Origin: an uncultured Desulfobulbaceae bacterium
Lineage (GTDB): Bacteria > Desulfobacterota > Desulfobulbia > Desulfobulbales > BM004
Assembly: GCA_947259115.1 (NCBI GenBank)
Contig: CAMYKS010000023.1
Coordinates: 87,193-151,192 of the forward strand
Direction of reading: 5' to 3'
DNA length: 64,000 nucleotides
Every line of letters begins with the position of its first letter. The first letter of the stretch is position 1. Position numbers and translations under genes: made by a program. Shown here piece after piece: positions 8,682 to 18,096 of this stretch. The notes under the pieces are model-generated. The model did not search any database. It saw only the letters and a program-made list of their open reading frames with translations, and was not told where the DNA came from.

Positions 8682-10217
8682 TTAATATCTGATACCCCGG
8701 TCAAGTCTGCGGTATTGAATTGCTTCGGCTATATGTTTTGTCAGCAGCGGTTCACTTCCGTCAAGGTCAGCAATGGTGCGGCCGATTTTCAGGATCCGAT
8801 GATAGGAACGTGCCGAAAGGCCCAAGCGTTCCACTGCTCCTTCGATAAGTTTTTCACAACTTTTGTCAAGGGGACAGAAATTTTTGATGTCCTTTGGACT
8901 CATCTGCCCATTACAGTAAAAATGTTTACGTTTTGTAAACCTTTTTTTCTGAACCGCCCTTGCCTCCTCAACCCTTTCCTTAATTTTTGCGGAGGATTCG
9001 CCGCTATTTCCCGCTGACATTTCTTTATATGGAACGGCGGGCACCTCAAGGTGCATGTCTATCCTGTCAAGAAGCGGCCCTGAAAGCCTGCTTTCATAAC
9101 GCTGCACCTGGGCCGGGGTGCATTTGCAGTTATGTTTCAAATCGCCGAGATAACCACAGGGACAAGGATTAAATGCTATGACAAGAATGAAGCGTGAAGG
9201 AAAGCTGAGGGAGCAGGTGGCCCGGGAAATAGTTACCATGCCATCCTCAAGGGGCTGCCGCAGGACTTCAAGGACATTCTTTTTAAACTCAGGAGACTCA
9301 TCAAGGAAGAGCACCCCATTATGGGCCAGGGAAACCTCGCCGGGTTTTGGGGTCTGTCCACCGCCGATGAGTCCTGCATCAGAGATGGTATGGTGTGGTG
9401 CCCTGAACGGCCTGGCTGCAAGGAGCGGTGTGCCATTTTTCAGCATTCCCATAACGGAGTAGATCTTCGTTGTTTCAAGGGCCTCCTCAAAGGTCAGGTC
9501 AGGCAAAATGGTGGGCAGCCTTCTCGCCATCATGGTTTTACCTGAGCCGGGAGGACCTTTCATGAGTATGTTGTGTCCTCCTGCCGCCGCAATCTCCATT
9601 GCCCTTTTTACATGTTCCTGGCCTTTGACCTCATCAAAATCAACCTCGAAATTTGCGTTGTTCTGAAAAACCTTGTGCAGATCAATTGCCGTAGGCTGCA
9701 GTTCCATGGTGCCGACGAAAAACTCAACCGCCTCATACAACGTTTTGACCCCGATGGTTTTTATGCCTGCGACAACTGCCGCTTCTTCAGCGTTGGCGAC
9801 CGGCACCAGAATGCCTTCCAGGCCGGCCTTTCGGGCTGCTATGGCCATGGGTAAAATGCCCTTTGCCGGCCGGATGGACCCGTCCAGAGAAAGCTCGCCG
9901 ATGACACCGTATTTCTCCAATTTCTCACTCTTGAGAATTTCAGAGGCTGTGAGAATACCAAGGGCCATGGGAAGATCATAACCTGCCCCTTCCTTTTTCA
10001 CATCAGCAGGTGCCAGATTGACGGTAATCCTGCGGTTGGGGAAATCATATCCGGAGTTTTTGATGGCTGCCTTGACCCGTTCACGGCTTTCACGCACCGC
10101 GCCCTCGGCCAGTCCCACTGTCGAGAATGCCGGAAGACCATAGGAAATATCAACCTCCACTGTTACCGGGAGCGCATCAACACCAACAACTGCAGAAGTC
10201 TTAATTTTTGCAAGCAA
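8682..10217 (-). CDS. comM: YifB/ComM-type magnesium chelatase-like AAA+ ATPase
   Basis: 511 residues, full length. Domain order: an N-terminal Lon-substrate-binding-like ChlI domain (about 20-145, GVDALPVTVEVDISYGLP), the AAA+ core with Walker A GPPGSGKTMMARRLP at about 218-232 and Walker B-like HNGVLFLDESPEF, then a C-terminal domain. A zinc-like Cys cluster is present (NPCPCGYLGDLKHNCKC). ComM homologues are hexameric helicases that drive branch migration during natural transformation; in other bacteria the role is less clear. It sits in the minus-strand housekeeping run with no competence genes nearby. Confidence 0.93.
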   Translation of the reverse strand: MLAKIKTSAVVGVDALPVTVEVDISYGLPAFSTVGLAEGAVRESRERVKAAIKNSGYDFPNRRITVNLAPADVKKEGAGYDLPMALGILTASEILKSEKLEKYGVIGELSLDGSIRPAKGILPMAIAARKAGLEGILVPVANAEEAAVVAGIKTIGVKTLYEAVEFFVGTMELQPTAIDLHKVFQNNANFEVDFDEVKGQEHVKRAMEIAAAGGHNILMKGPPGSGKTMMARRLPTILPDLTFEEALETTKIYSVMGMLKNGTPLLAARPFRAPHHTISDAGLIGGGQTPKPGEVSLAHNGVLFLDESPEFKKNVLEVLRQPLEDGMVTISRATCSLSFPSRFILVIAFNPCPCGYLGDLKHNCKCTPAQVQRYESRLSGPLLDRIDMHLEVPAVPYKEMSAGNSGESSAKIKERVEEARAVQKKRFTKRKHFYCNGQMSPKDIKNFCPLDKSCEKLIEGAVERLGLSARSYHRILKIGRTIADLDGSEPLLTKHIAEAIQYRRLDRGIRY

Positions 10218-10244
10218 CGAAAGTTCCCTTAAACATGTAGTGAC

Positions 10245-10979
10245 TTACGGCTTATAGCAGGCGGTCATCTCGGGACTGTATTTCCCGCCCCTTTCATCAT
10301 AGACATAAAATGGCGGCAGGACCGTCAACTCCTCTCCCCCTGCTTTTACAGCTTCTATTATTAACAGACTTGCAGCAACACCGGGGTAGCTGAAAATTGC
10401 TAGTATTTTCTTAGGTTCCAACCCGGTATTTTTCAGCTCTGAAATAACTGCAGCTCCCCGGGATGCCGGATATATAAAGGCAGCTCTGCCCCGTTTCTTC
10501 ACAGCCCAGAGAGCAGCCTGGGCAACACTTGCCAGGTCGGCCGCCTGCTCATGCCGGGCCAAAGCCTGCTCAGCGCCCGGGTTAACCCTGCCTGATCCCG
10601 GCCTCCTGTATGGCGGGTTACTGACGACCCAGTCAAATGAACCAGGTTTTACAGATTTACCTATTTCCCGAAGATCACCTGCAATAATGTCAATGCGGTC
10701 CTCCCAGTTGTTCAGTGCTACATTCCGACCGGCCAGATCGGCCAGATCCGCTTGAATTTCCAGGCCGGCAATACGGACAGCCGGCCAGCGATAGGCCAGG
10801 ATAAGGGGAATAATTCCGCAGCCGCATCCGAGATCAAGGATCCTGTCCCCGGGTTTTGGTTGAATAAAATTAGCGAGCAATACGGCATCAATGGAAAAAC
10901 GGTATCCTGTCCGATGCTGAACACATTTCATGCGGCCGTCAAACAGAGTATCTTCAGTGTATTCTTTGTCAGCGGCCAT
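10245..10979 (-). CDS. TrmN6/YfiC-like tRNA1(Val) adenine-N6 methyltransferase family protein
   Basis: 244-residue class I SAM-dependent methyltransferase. The SAM site is GDRILDLGCGCGIIPLIL. The N6-adenine methyltransferase catalytic motif NPPYRRPGSG is intact. The family modifies A37 of tRNA-Val in Escherichia coli; substrate identity here rests on family resemblance only. It is nine bases after the DUF1015 gene and 27 bases before yifB, in the same orientation, so probably one transcript. Confidence 0.88.
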   Translation of the reverse strand: MAADKEYTEDTLFDGRMKCVQHRTGYRFSIDAVLLANFIQPKPGDRILDLGCGCGIIPLILAYRWPAVRIAGLEIQADLADLAGRNVALNNWEDRIDIIAGDLREIGKSVKPGSFDWVVSNPPYRRPGSGRVNPGAEQALARHEQAADLASVAQAALWAVKKRGRAAFIYPASRGAAVISELKNTGLEPKKILAIFSYPGVAASLLIIEAVKAGGEELTVLPPFYVYDERGGKYSPEMTACYKP

Positions 10980-10987
10980 GCTGCAGA

Positions 10988-12382
10988 CTAGCGGGACCCC
11001 TCTTTTTCGTCGCCAATGAACTTGTTGAGGAGTAAACCGGTGAGAATCTTGGGATAGAAATAGGTGGCTTTATGGGGCATGATTAGGCTTTCGTCTGCCA
11101 CCCGTTTCACCTGGGAGACCTTTGTATTGTTCATCAGGAAAAGAAGCTGCAACGAATCGACACATTCCACAGATTCCTTGACCGCAACATCCAGGGCCTC
11201 ATCCGGGTCGGCAAAATATCTGACCAGGTTCTCCTGTTCAATCCGTTCATATTGCAGGCCCAGAATATTCTCCACAACCAGGTCTGATAATACAACGACA
11301 TCTAAATCCTGCAGGGCGGCAGGCCTGTGGGAAAGAACTTCTATTGCACGGGCTTTCTTTTTTAACGAGAGCAGGAAGCAGCGGTCTTCACAGGCATGGT
11401 AGAGACCAAACATTGTCGAATCTCCCCGTTTGGCCAGAATTTTTTCTTCCATTCTGGCGAGCACTTCACCAAGAAAAATTTCCCGCGAACCACCTGTTAT
11501 TTCCTCCAGGTGAAAATATGGTGCCAGCATGGATGCCAGCTCATCCATGGAAGGCAGTTTCGGCAAGACATCGTCCGGCAGAGTTACAAGCCGGTGGGTC
11601 GGCAGGACCCTGAGGCCCGGGTCCTCCATGGGACAAAGGTACATCATGGTGTAGTTATAAGGGCTCTGAGCCGGCAACTCACCGTACCGCTCCTGCATCA
11701 GCTGCCTGTACTGCAGGGATGTCTTGTAGCGGTGATGACCGTCGGCAATGTAGACGGCATTATCCTGAAACAGCTCCTGGACCCTTTCTAAAATTTCCTT
11801 ATCAGTTATGGGCCAAATCGAGTGCAAACCTCCGTCGGCATCCCTGACTTCATAAAGAGGCTTTTCTGGACAGCCTGCTTCCAGGGCTGCCATTATTTTC
11901 ATCTCAGGGTCGGAATACAGGGAAAATATCTGGCTGAACTGGGCCTGGCAGGTATCCATCAGACGCAAACGGTCGGCGGTGACAGTATCAAAGGTCTGCT
12001 CGTGGGGCTTGACGATCCCCTCGGAGAAATCGGCAAGTTTGACTAGGCCAATGAATCCCTTGCGAATAAGCCTAATACCGGACGGCAGCTTGTAGTCAAT
12101 AAGGTAGAGATAAAATGCCGGTTCAGCATCACGGATGAGCACACTCTCTTCCTGCCAGGTGCTGAAGTAGTCTCTGGCGGAATTGTACCGCTCGGCAGAC
12201 ATATCCCCCTTACCCGGAGATTTACTGATGTCCAGGTTGATCATATTATGAGGATTCCGGGCTTGAAATGCGGCCTGACCTTTTTCGTCAATGACATCGT
12301 AGGGAGGAGTAACCACGTCCTCCATGCGCTCCACATTTTCCGGATTGAACCGCAGAGCACGGAATGGCGCTATAATGGCCAT
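10988..12382 (-). CDS. DUF1015 family protein
   Basis: 464 residues, the expected length. The beginning (IIAPFRALRFNPENVERMEDVVTPPYDVID) and the internal VYIADGHHRYKTSLQYR are hallmark DUF1015 sequences. The family is widespread in anaerobes, has no firm biochemical role, and is often annotated as SerC-like. It is the first gene of the minus-strand run that continues through trmN6, comM and thiL to spmAB. The 223-base gap to the divergent queD should hold both promoters. Confidence 0.9.
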   Translation of the reverse strand: MAIIAPFRALRFNPENVERMEDVVTPPYDVIDEKGQAAFQARNPHNMINLDISKSPGKGDMSAERYNSARDYFSTWQEESVLIRDAEPAFYLYLIDYKLPSGIRLIRKGFIGLVKLADFSEGIVKPHEQTFDTVTADRLRLMDTCQAQFSQIFSLYSDPEMKIMAALEAGCPEKPLYEVRDADGGLHSIWPITDKEILERVQELFQDNAVYIADGHHRYKTSLQYRQLMQERYGELPAQSPYNYTMMYLCPMEDPGLRVLPTHRLVTLPDDVLPKLPSMDELASMLAPYFHLEEITGGSREIFLGEVLARMEEKILAKRGDSTMFGLYHACEDRCFLLSLKKKARAIEVLSHRPAALQDLDVVVLSDLVVENILGLQYERIEQENLVRYFADPDEALDVAVKESVECVDSLQLLFLMNNTKVSQVKRVADESLIMPHKATYFYPKILTGLLLNKFIGDEKEGSR

Positions 12383-12605
12383 GTTGCAATTCTCCTTTCC
12401 TTCTTAAGGGTAACAGAGGAAAAAATTCTTCTTAAATGTTTGTTGCAGAAATATCGGTCTTGCCCTATTGGCTAAGATCGATATAGGATATATAATTACT
12501 AAAATTAAGTTTTGCAGCCTATTCAAAAAGCGGTTTGTTTTCAAGGATACTTTTGCATATTTGCAATTTCCTTTATTAATTAATAATTTACTGAGGAACT
12601 CGAAC

Positions 12606-12977
12606 ATGTTTCACATCTTCATCAAAAGTCATTTCTCCGCCGGCCACCACCTCCGGGACTACCCTGGCAATTGTGAAAGGCCCCATGGCCACAACTGGAA
12701 AATCGAGGTTACCGTAAAGGCCACTGAATTGGACAATATCGGCATGGGAGTTGATTTCAGGGTAGTAAAAGAGGCGGTCAAAAAGGTCGTTGACACCCTC
12801 GACCATTACGATCTCAACGAGCACGCTGATTTCCAGACCATCAACCCATCTTCGGAAAACATTGCGGTCTACATCTTCAACAATCTGCAAAAGGATCTTT
12901 CATCTGAGCGCTACGGTGTCCACAGTGTTTCTGTCAGCGAAACTGACAATTCCGGTGTAACGTACTTTGGACCGTGA
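12606..12977 (+). CDS. queD: 6-carboxytetrahydropterin synthase
   Basis: Converts dihydroneopterin triphosphate to 6-carboxytetrahydropterin in queuosine and 7-deazaguanine synthesis. 123 residues, typical. ATG 12606 is chosen because GAGGAA lies just upstream (12593-12598) and the family begins here. An in-frame extension to 12468 has no family similarity. Zinc-binding histidines are in FSAGHHL and HGHNW, with the catalytic Cys in YPGNCERPHGHNW and the later SENIAVYIF. Its 3' end overlaps queE by 11 bases, so the two are translationally coupled. Confidence 0.95.
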   Translation: MFHIFIKSHFSAGHHLRDYPGNCERPHGHNWKIEVTVKATELDNIGMGVDFRVVKEAVKKVVDTLDHYDLNEHADFQTINPSSENIAVYIFNNLQKDLSSERYGVHSVSVSETDNSGVTYFGP

Positions 12978-13623
12978 AACCGAGTTAAAGATCGCTGAAC
13001 TGTTCTACAGCATCCAGGGGGAATCCTCCCATGCCGGGTATCCCTGTTTTTTTATCCGTTTTGCCGACTGCAACCTGCGCTGCACCTATTGTGATACCCG
13101 TTATGCCTACGAGGGAGAGCATAAGTCTCACTCTATCAGCCGGATACTTGCAGAGTTGGGAAAATATCCCGGAGTCCTGGTAGAGATTACCGGAGGTGAA
13201 CCCCTGCTCCAGGAAGGGGTTTATCCTCTCATTTATGAACTGCTGGCACTGGGCAGAACCGTGCTGCTTGAAACAAACGGCAGTCTGAGCCTGGAAAGAG
13301 TGCCGGCACAGGTGGTCAAGATCATGGACATGAAATGTCCGGCAAGCGACATGCATGAAAAAATGGATTTTGACAACTTCGCTTTCATGGCACCGAAAGA
13401 TGAGATCAAGTTTGTTATTTCATCCAGGGAAGATTACAACTGGGGAAAAGATATTGTCAACTCATATGAACTGCATAATAAAACAACCGTAACTTTCTCG
13501 CCGGCAACTACCTGGCTTTCACCTGCTGTGCTAGCCCAATGGATTCTGGATGACCGCTTGCCGGTGCGGCTCAGACTGCAGTTGCACACTATCCTCTGGC
13601 CAGACAAAACAAAGGGATACTAG
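12967..13623 (+). CDS. queE: 7-carboxy-7-deazaguanine synthase (radical SAM)
   Basis: Radical SAM enzyme that rearranges 6-carboxytetrahydropterin to 7-carboxy-7-deazaguanine. 218 residues. The cluster motif is CNLRCTYCDTRYAYEG (CxxxCxxC, about residues 31-38), with SIQGESSHAG before it and ITGGEPLLQ after it, both standard for QueE. The start is TTG inside the queD end. The stop TAG (13621-13623) is the first three bases of a MITE terminal repeat. The family-typical C-terminus (LRLQLHTILWPD) is complete, so the insertion trimmed little or nothing. Confidence 0.94.
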   Translation: MDRETELKIAELFYSIQGESSHAGYPCFFIRFADCNLRCTYCDTRYAYEGEHKSHSISRILAELGKYPGVLVEITGGEPLLQEGVYPLIYELLALGRTVLLETNGSLSLERVPAQVVKIMDMKCPASDMHEKMDFDNFAFMAPKDEIKFVISSREDYNWGKDIVNSYELHNKTTVTFSPATTWLSPAVLAQWILDDRLPVRLRLQLHTILWPDKTKGY

Positions 13624-13784
13624 GAGCCTGTCGGCGAATTATAATCGTAACGAAAAAGGAGGAATTGAGATCAAATTTTTGGTAAATTGATGCGAATAGC
13701 AGCGCTATTTAAAGAAAATTCACGAAGATTTGAGCCGATTCTCTCGCTTTTGCAGTAGATTGGGAATTCTCCGACAGGCTCCTA
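13621..13784. repeat. MITE family A, copy 1
   Basis: 164-bp element with terminal inverted repeats TAGGAGCCTGTCGGCGAATT and AATTCTCCGACAGGCTCCTA, with no coding capacity. It has close copies at 28714-28878 and 30986-31077. The left end supplies the queE stop codon. The right end lies 12 bases from the stop codon of the next, convergent gene. Confidence 0.88.
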
Positions 13785-13795
13785 GGATTATGTGA

Positions 13796-14179
13796 TTAAC
13801 AGCTATGACCATTTGAAGCGTGACTCGGTGAACGTTGTTCGATGTCTTTTCTCCTCCCTATTCTGTAAGCGTCAACAGTTCCTGTGATCCAGCAAACACC
13901 TATCAATAAAAAGAAGAGATTGAATGTGAAGCTCCCTAAATTGGCGGATGCCTGGGTGGTTGCGTTCAAGATGGCATCCATGCTGATTATGCCACCTTCC
14001 AACTCAATCTTCTCCAGGATTACAAGGGCGTGTTGTACTGCTTTCACCACAACTACGGCCATACTGAATATAACCGTAAGCATTATGACAGCACCCCGTT
14101 TATAGTGTTTTAGAGAAATCTGACCCAGGCCTGGAAATATCAACCCTGACAACAAGGCTCCTTTTAATGAGTTATTCAT
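13796..14179 (-). CDS. small multi-pass membrane protein
   Basis: 127 residues with three hydrophobic segments: about 7-20 (LLSGLIFPGLGQ, a Gly/Pro loop typical of TM2-like small membrane proteins), about 29-50 and about 83-105. It has a charged C-terminal tail. No catalytic motif. The SGLIFPGLGQISLKHYKRG start resembles small conserved proteins found beside signalling or secretion genes, but I cannot name a function. It abuts MITE copy 1 at its 3' end. Confidence 0.7.
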   Translation of the reverse strand: MNNSLKGALLSGLIFPGLGQISLKHYKRGAVIMLTVIFSMAVVVVKAVQHALVILEKIELEGGIISMDAILNATTQASANLGSFTFNLFFLLIGVCWITGTVDAYRIGRRKDIEQRSPSHASNGHSC

Positions 14180-14239
14180 TATGTGTTTTTCTCGTGGTCA
14201 AAAAACAAATCTGAGCTACCACCGTTATTCGCGATACAT

Positions 14240-14818
14240 TTACAGATCTTGGGTATCAACCCATTGCTTAATTTCATTTTCTGTAAACCGTGGTGTGATG
14301 TACTGCGGGCAATTCCAATCGTATGCCTGAACTTTAAAAACAATGAGACGTTCAATTACTTCCCCATAATCGGGCAAACTTAGTTTGACTGATAACTCCG
14401 GATATTCATTTGTCTCCATCACTTCAGCCTCTGTCCAAATTTTCAGTCGTCGCTTGGCTGGATAATCAATGAGGAACAGGGATGCTTTCTTGCTGGAATT
14501 TATATTGCCGACACTGATATATTGCCGGTTTCCACGAAAATCAGCAATCCCCAAAGTCGTGTCGTCGAGAATTTTAAAAAATCCTTTGGGGCCTCCTCTA
14601 AACTGGACGTAAGGCCAGCCGTTCTCTCCGACTGTGGCCATATAAAAACTATCTCTGGATTCGATGAAAGAAATTTCTTTCTCTGTTAAGACATAGCAGT
14701 CGCCTGATTCTTCCATGCGGGCATAGGATTTGCGGGAACCATATTGCGCCTGTGCCTGTTTAACGCTTTTCGTAAAAGCAAATTTTGTGAAGTTCTGGTT
14801 CATAATCCTCTTTTTCAC
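14240..14818 (-). CDS. pyridoxamine 5'-phosphate oxidase-family protein
   Basis: 192 residues. The split beta-barrel FMN-binding fold is suggested by ISFIESRDSFYMATVGENGWPYVQFRGGPKG and by TLGIADFRGNRQYISVGN, both characteristic of the PNPOx-like flavin reductase group. The GTG start at 14818 lies two bases after the FRG-gene stop; ATG 14803 with AGAGGA close upstream is an alternative. Probably co-transcribed with the FRG gene. The substrate is unknown, and it may be a general FMN or F420-like oxidoreductase. Confidence 0.83.
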   Translation of the reverse strand: MKKRIMNQNFTKFAFTKSVKQAQAQYGSRKSYARMEESGDCYVLTEKEISFIESRDSFYMATVGENGWPYVQFRGGPKGFFKILDDTTLGIADFRGNRQYISVGNINSSKKASLFLIDYPAKRRLKIWTEAEVMETNEYPELSVKLSLPDYGEVIERLIVFKVQAYDWNCPQYITPRFTENEIKQWVDTQDL

Positions 14819-14820
14819 CT

Positions 14821-15606
14821 TTAATATCCCTTCATTTCATTCAATAAGTCCTCTGCCAGATGATCCAAGTCTGGGAAAAGGGTGGCAGCAGAAACACCTA
14901 AAATAGATAGCTCCCTGAGAATGGCCTGCCTGCTATTTGGGTCGATCTTGTATTCAAAAAAGCATTTTTCTGTGTCGATCTCTCTCCTTTCAAGAATATC
15001 ACGCAAGGGCTCTAATCGCTCTCCATGAATTGTAAAACAACTACGCTGGGCAATCATTCTTGTGTCCTGGTATGTTGCTGGAAATGCCAATGGGATATCA
15101 AGATTCAGGCCAATTTTTTTTGCTTCGCTTATCTGACCTGGATCAAGAGTTCTGTTCTGCCAGGCTAAGGCCACATATAACCCTCCTCCTCCGGTCCAAC
15201 TTAAGGGATAGTTGGGCGTAAAAATCTTTGAACCTGCGAGGTTGTTCAACTCTCTGGGGTTCAGCATATAAAGCCTTGGGTTGGGTTTCTCCCTGTTTAT
15301 TACAAAATAAAGAGCATGCAAGGCACCTTCTGTCCAATCAAGTAATCTTGTTGGCACGCCATAATGTTGGGCCAGGAAGAGCCACATATCCGTATGATCT
15401 CGAGGTGGAACATTAGCAAGCCCGCCCGCCTGCCGCCTGAATGATTGCAACAGATAGTTTTCTTCAGTAAGCTTATGGTTCGCAATCTTAGGACAGAGTG
15501 AAAGTCCATCACCCGATTCACCACGAAACCATGGTTTTACCCCCGGGGCCCATTTTTTCAGGTCGCTGCTGATTGTTTCTATGAGATGATTAATAGATTT
15601 AATCAT
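14821..15606 (-). CDS. FRG-domain protein
   Basis: 261 residues. The FRG domain is defined by WFRGESGDG near residue 26 and by the FLAQHYGVPTRLLDWTEGALHALYF block. FRG proteins are repeatedly found in phage-defence islands and in toxin-like contexts, but the biochemical role is not settled. It is followed directly by the PNPOx-family gene and lies inside a stretch with a MITE, an IS110 element and a Y1 transposase, which fits horizontal acquisition. There is no second toxin-antitoxin partner in sight. Confidence 0.85.
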   Translation of the reverse strand: MIKSINHLIETISSDLKKWAPGVKPWFRGESGDGLSLCPKIANHKLTEENYLLQSFRRQAGGLANVPPRDHTDMWLFLAQHYGVPTRLLDWTEGALHALYFVINREKPNPRLYMLNPRELNNLAGSKIFTPNYPLSWTGGGGLYVALAWQNRTLDPGQISEAKKIGLNLDIPLAFPATYQDTRMIAQRSCFTIHGERLEPLRDILERREIDTEKCFFEYKIDPNSRQAILRELSILGVSAATLFPDLDHLAEDLLNEMKGY

Positions 15607-15629
15607 TTTTTCCCTCTTTTTGAACGGCA

Positions 15630-15720
15630 GATAAGTACCCTCTCGGAGTCAAAGTTTATGCCCTGTTTTTAAGGGTGCTTACTTGAGGGGCATAAACGAC
15701 TGAAAGGAGACTTCGGATAA
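15630..15720. repeat. palindromic copy of the GGGCATAAAC repeat family
   Basis: Two facing copies of a motif that also occurs as a tandem pair at 60228-60299: GGGCATAAACGACTGAAAGG with GACTTCGGATAA on the plus strand, and AAGTTTATGCCC on the left arm. The rest of 15607-16024 holds no convincing gene. A 23-codon frame at about 15832 follows AAGGAG but matches nothing I know. Confidence 0.5.
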
Positions 15721-16024
15721 TTGCCAGAAGGGGGCATTCCGTTTAAATAATTATAAATCTTTTACCTATTTGATTCGGAATTCTTAAAAAAGTCCAGGTT
15801 TAATATATGTATATTGACTTGAAGGAGAAAAATGTCAGGAACCAGCCTGGTACCTTTCCCAAAACAAGAGAAGCAATCATTTTATAATAAAACTCTGAGG
15901 TAATCGAAGCCAATGTGGTAGGCGCCTTCACCTGCATGAATCGAAGCGGTCTCCCTGGAATTTTTTATTAAGCAGGTTGGAGTGCGATCGAGTTCCAGTC
16001 CAGGGACAAGATTTCCTCAGAAGA

Positions 16025-16114
16025 AGTGAAGCTCCTTTGTTGAGCCATCTCAAGGTGGCATACTATATCGGCAGTCTGCAATAAAGCAGCTGCAAGGAGA
16101 AAAGGAGCTTCACT
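16025..16114 (+). promoter_or_regulatory. 14-bp stem masking the transposase ribosome-binding site
   Basis: AGTGAAGCTCCTTT (16025-16038) is a perfect inverted repeat of AAAGGAGCTTCACT (16101-16114), which contains the Shine-Dalgarno AAGGAG and ends one base before ATG 16115. In a transcript read through from outside, the stem would hide the translation start. A transcript beginning inside the 62-base loop would not. Confidence 0.7.
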
Positions 16115-17563
16115 ATGAAAAAGAGAAACATCTATGTACATCAAAGTCAAGAACTGCTTGGACTCTTTGAACAGGCGGGCAGCACTGCAAAAGTCATGTG
16201 TGTTCCCATCGACTATGCAAAAAAGGATCATGTCGTACTGTTTTGTAATGGTCATGGAGATATTCTCCGGAAGCCCTTTCCCGTCAAGAATACACCAGAG
16301 GGCGTAAGTTATCTGATTGAGCAGGTATCGCGCTCTTGTCGAAATCATCGAATTACCCCGAACCACGTCTACTTTGGCGGCGAAGATGGAGGTTCTTATG
16401 CGGAGAATTTTGCTAATACGTTACGCGCCGAGGGGTGGTTGGTAGCCGGTGTCAACGCACATGACGCCAAGAAACAACGGGAGAATATACAGGCCAGTAC
16501 GGATCGTCTGGATCTGATGGGCATCGCCCGGATGCTGCTCAATCGGCGCGGAAATTGTTATCCTGCCCAGTCCGGCGTTTATCGTAATCTTCGCACCCTC
16601 GTACGCCATAGGCGAAAACTTGTGGTCATGACGACGGAAGTTCGTAATAGAATTCATACGGTTGTCGACCGTCTTTTCCCCGGTTTTCTTAGCGAAACAA
16701 AAAGCGGCATAGCACCATTTTCAAAAAGTTCATTATGGTTGATGGAAAATCGATTCAGCGCCCCGCAGATTCGGCGCCGCAAACGACAACCCCTTATTGA
16801 TGCCCTCAGGAGAAACGGTACGCCGAAGCCTGATCAGGCAGCTTCAAAGCTGCAAGAGTATGCTGCGCAAGTTCTCAACACCCCGGAGGAGTATGTGGGA
16901 ACCCTCCAGCTTTCATTGCTCCAACACGTTAAGCATCATCGGTGTCTGCAGGAAAATGTTGCACAAGTGGAAAAGGAAATTGCCGTCTGGTTGGCCCAAA
17001 CCCAGGGCGCATTTCTAACAAGCGTGCGCGGCATCGGCATAACCCTGGCTGCCGGAGTAACCGCCGAAATCGGTGAACCGAATATGCAGAAGCCGCTGAA
17101 CAACCTTACTTCCTACGCGGGAATTATCCCTCGGATCACACAAACCGGTGGTCCTGAAGGACAGGTATATACCGGCAAGGTGGCCAAACGCAGTAATCGC
17201 ATTTTGAAAGACTATATTGTTCAATCGGCTTCACATCTTGGTCTCCATGGCCCGGAGGACCTGATGGCCGACTATAAACGCCGTGATGCCGCCAGACAAC
17301 ATGCGGATTTCGGCATTGCCCGCCGGTATCTCCGTATGGGGATGAGTTTGATGAAAACGTCACAGGTTTATATTCCCGACCGGCTCCGTAAAAGCGATGC
17401 CAAACCAGAAGAGAGGGCCGGATATTACTTGATGAGTTGGCCTTATTTGCGTGACAAGTGGCGTAAAGCCGGCGCACTCAACACCGCCTTTGAGCAAACC
17501 CGGCCCTTAGGGCAATGGCGGAATATGGTGCAGAGGATATATGACATAAAACTGATGCTGTAA
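16115..17563 (+). CDS. IS110-family transposase
   Basis: 482 residues. It carries an N-terminal DEDD RuvC-like domain (PIDYAKKDHVVLF with Asp33, YFGGEDGG, ASTDRLDLMGIARML) and a C-terminal Transposase_20 domain (VRGIGITLAAGVTAEIGE, LTSYAGIIPRITQTGG) with the Ser-containing NRILKDYIVQSASHLG block. IS110 enzymes act with a bridge RNA transcribed from the element ends and leave no classical terminal repeats, so the element borders cannot be fixed here. The start is clear from AAGGAG at 16102-16107. The gene is intact. Confidence 0.92.
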   Translation: MKKRNIYVHQSQELLGLFEQAGSTAKVMCVPIDYAKKDHVVLFCNGHGDILRKPFPVKNTPEGVSYLIEQVSRSCRNHRITPNHVYFGGEDGGSYAENFANTLRAEGWLVAGVNAHDAKKQRENIQASTDRLDLMGIARMLLNRRGNCYPAQSGVYRNLRTLVRHRRKLVVMTTEVRNRIHTVVDRLFPGFLSETKSGIAPFSKSSLWLMENRFSAPQIRRRKRQPLIDALRRNGTPKPDQAASKLQEYAAQVLNTPEEYVGTLQLSLLQHVKHHRCLQENVAQVEKEIAVWLAQTQGAFLTSVRGIGITLAAGVTAEIGEPNMQKPLNNLTSYAGIIPRITQTGGPEGQVYTGKVAKRSNRILKDYIVQSASHLGLHGPEDLMADYKRRDAARQHADFGIARRYLRMGMSLMKTSQVYIPDRLRKSDAKPEERAGYYLMSWPYLRDKWRKAGALNTAFEQTRPLGQWRNMVQRIYDIKLML

Positions 17564-18037
17564 GTCCAACATAAGACTGGCCTTAACTTTTTCATTTAAC
17601 GGTTTTTGAGGTGACGGGGGACAGGATGGCTATGTCAAGCCTGTTGCAGTGCTCCACTCATAAGATGGATGTCATTGACGACCCGGGTCAGAATGCCATA
17701 CCCTGTCCGCCCGAACTTCAAGTATGGCTCTAAGGTACTCTGATCATCTTAATTGTGATAGATCTCGTCAAACCAGGCTGCCAAAGTCGGGCACTATGGA
17801 CAGGGTTCGCCACCAGCTACCCTAAACCTTGAAAATCGGAAATTGTGATTGTTGAGTCTGGTATATTAGTTCGAAAAAAACTGGCCTCCGCTGGTAAGGG
17901 GGTTGTGTTGTCTCAAAAGGAGCTGATTATTTTTGTTGACTTTCTCTTGGTACTCTGACCCATTGTACGAATACTTCCCCTGTCAGGTGTATAGAAGACT
18001 TGCACCTCCAAGTTTGTGCGCCCTGCCGGGTGCACAA
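17564..18037. other. noncoding 3' flank of the IS110 element
   Basis: About 470 bases without a credible reading frame. In one IS110 subgroup the bridge RNA is encoded in this downstream position, so this stretch or 15721-16114 is where it should lie. Neither border nor RNA structure can be settled by eye. A GTTTGTGC/GCACAAAC hairpin lies at about 18012-18040. Confidence 0.4.
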
Positions 18038-18070
18038 ACAAAAAAATGCAGGGCCATTTCTGGCCCTGCA
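18038..18070 (-). terminator. terminator of the PEP-CTERM remnant
   Basis: A perfect hairpin TGCAGGGCCA/TGGCCCTGCA with a four-base loop is followed on the minus strand by a run of seven T. It lies about 25 bases after the stop codon at 18097. Confidence 0.8.
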
Positions 18071-18096
18071 TTTCGAACAGTATACTTTATAAATAA

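Noticed and set aside
12468-12605. N-terminal extension of QueD
   Set aside because: The added residues are not conserved in the family and a proper ribosome site precedes ATG 12606.
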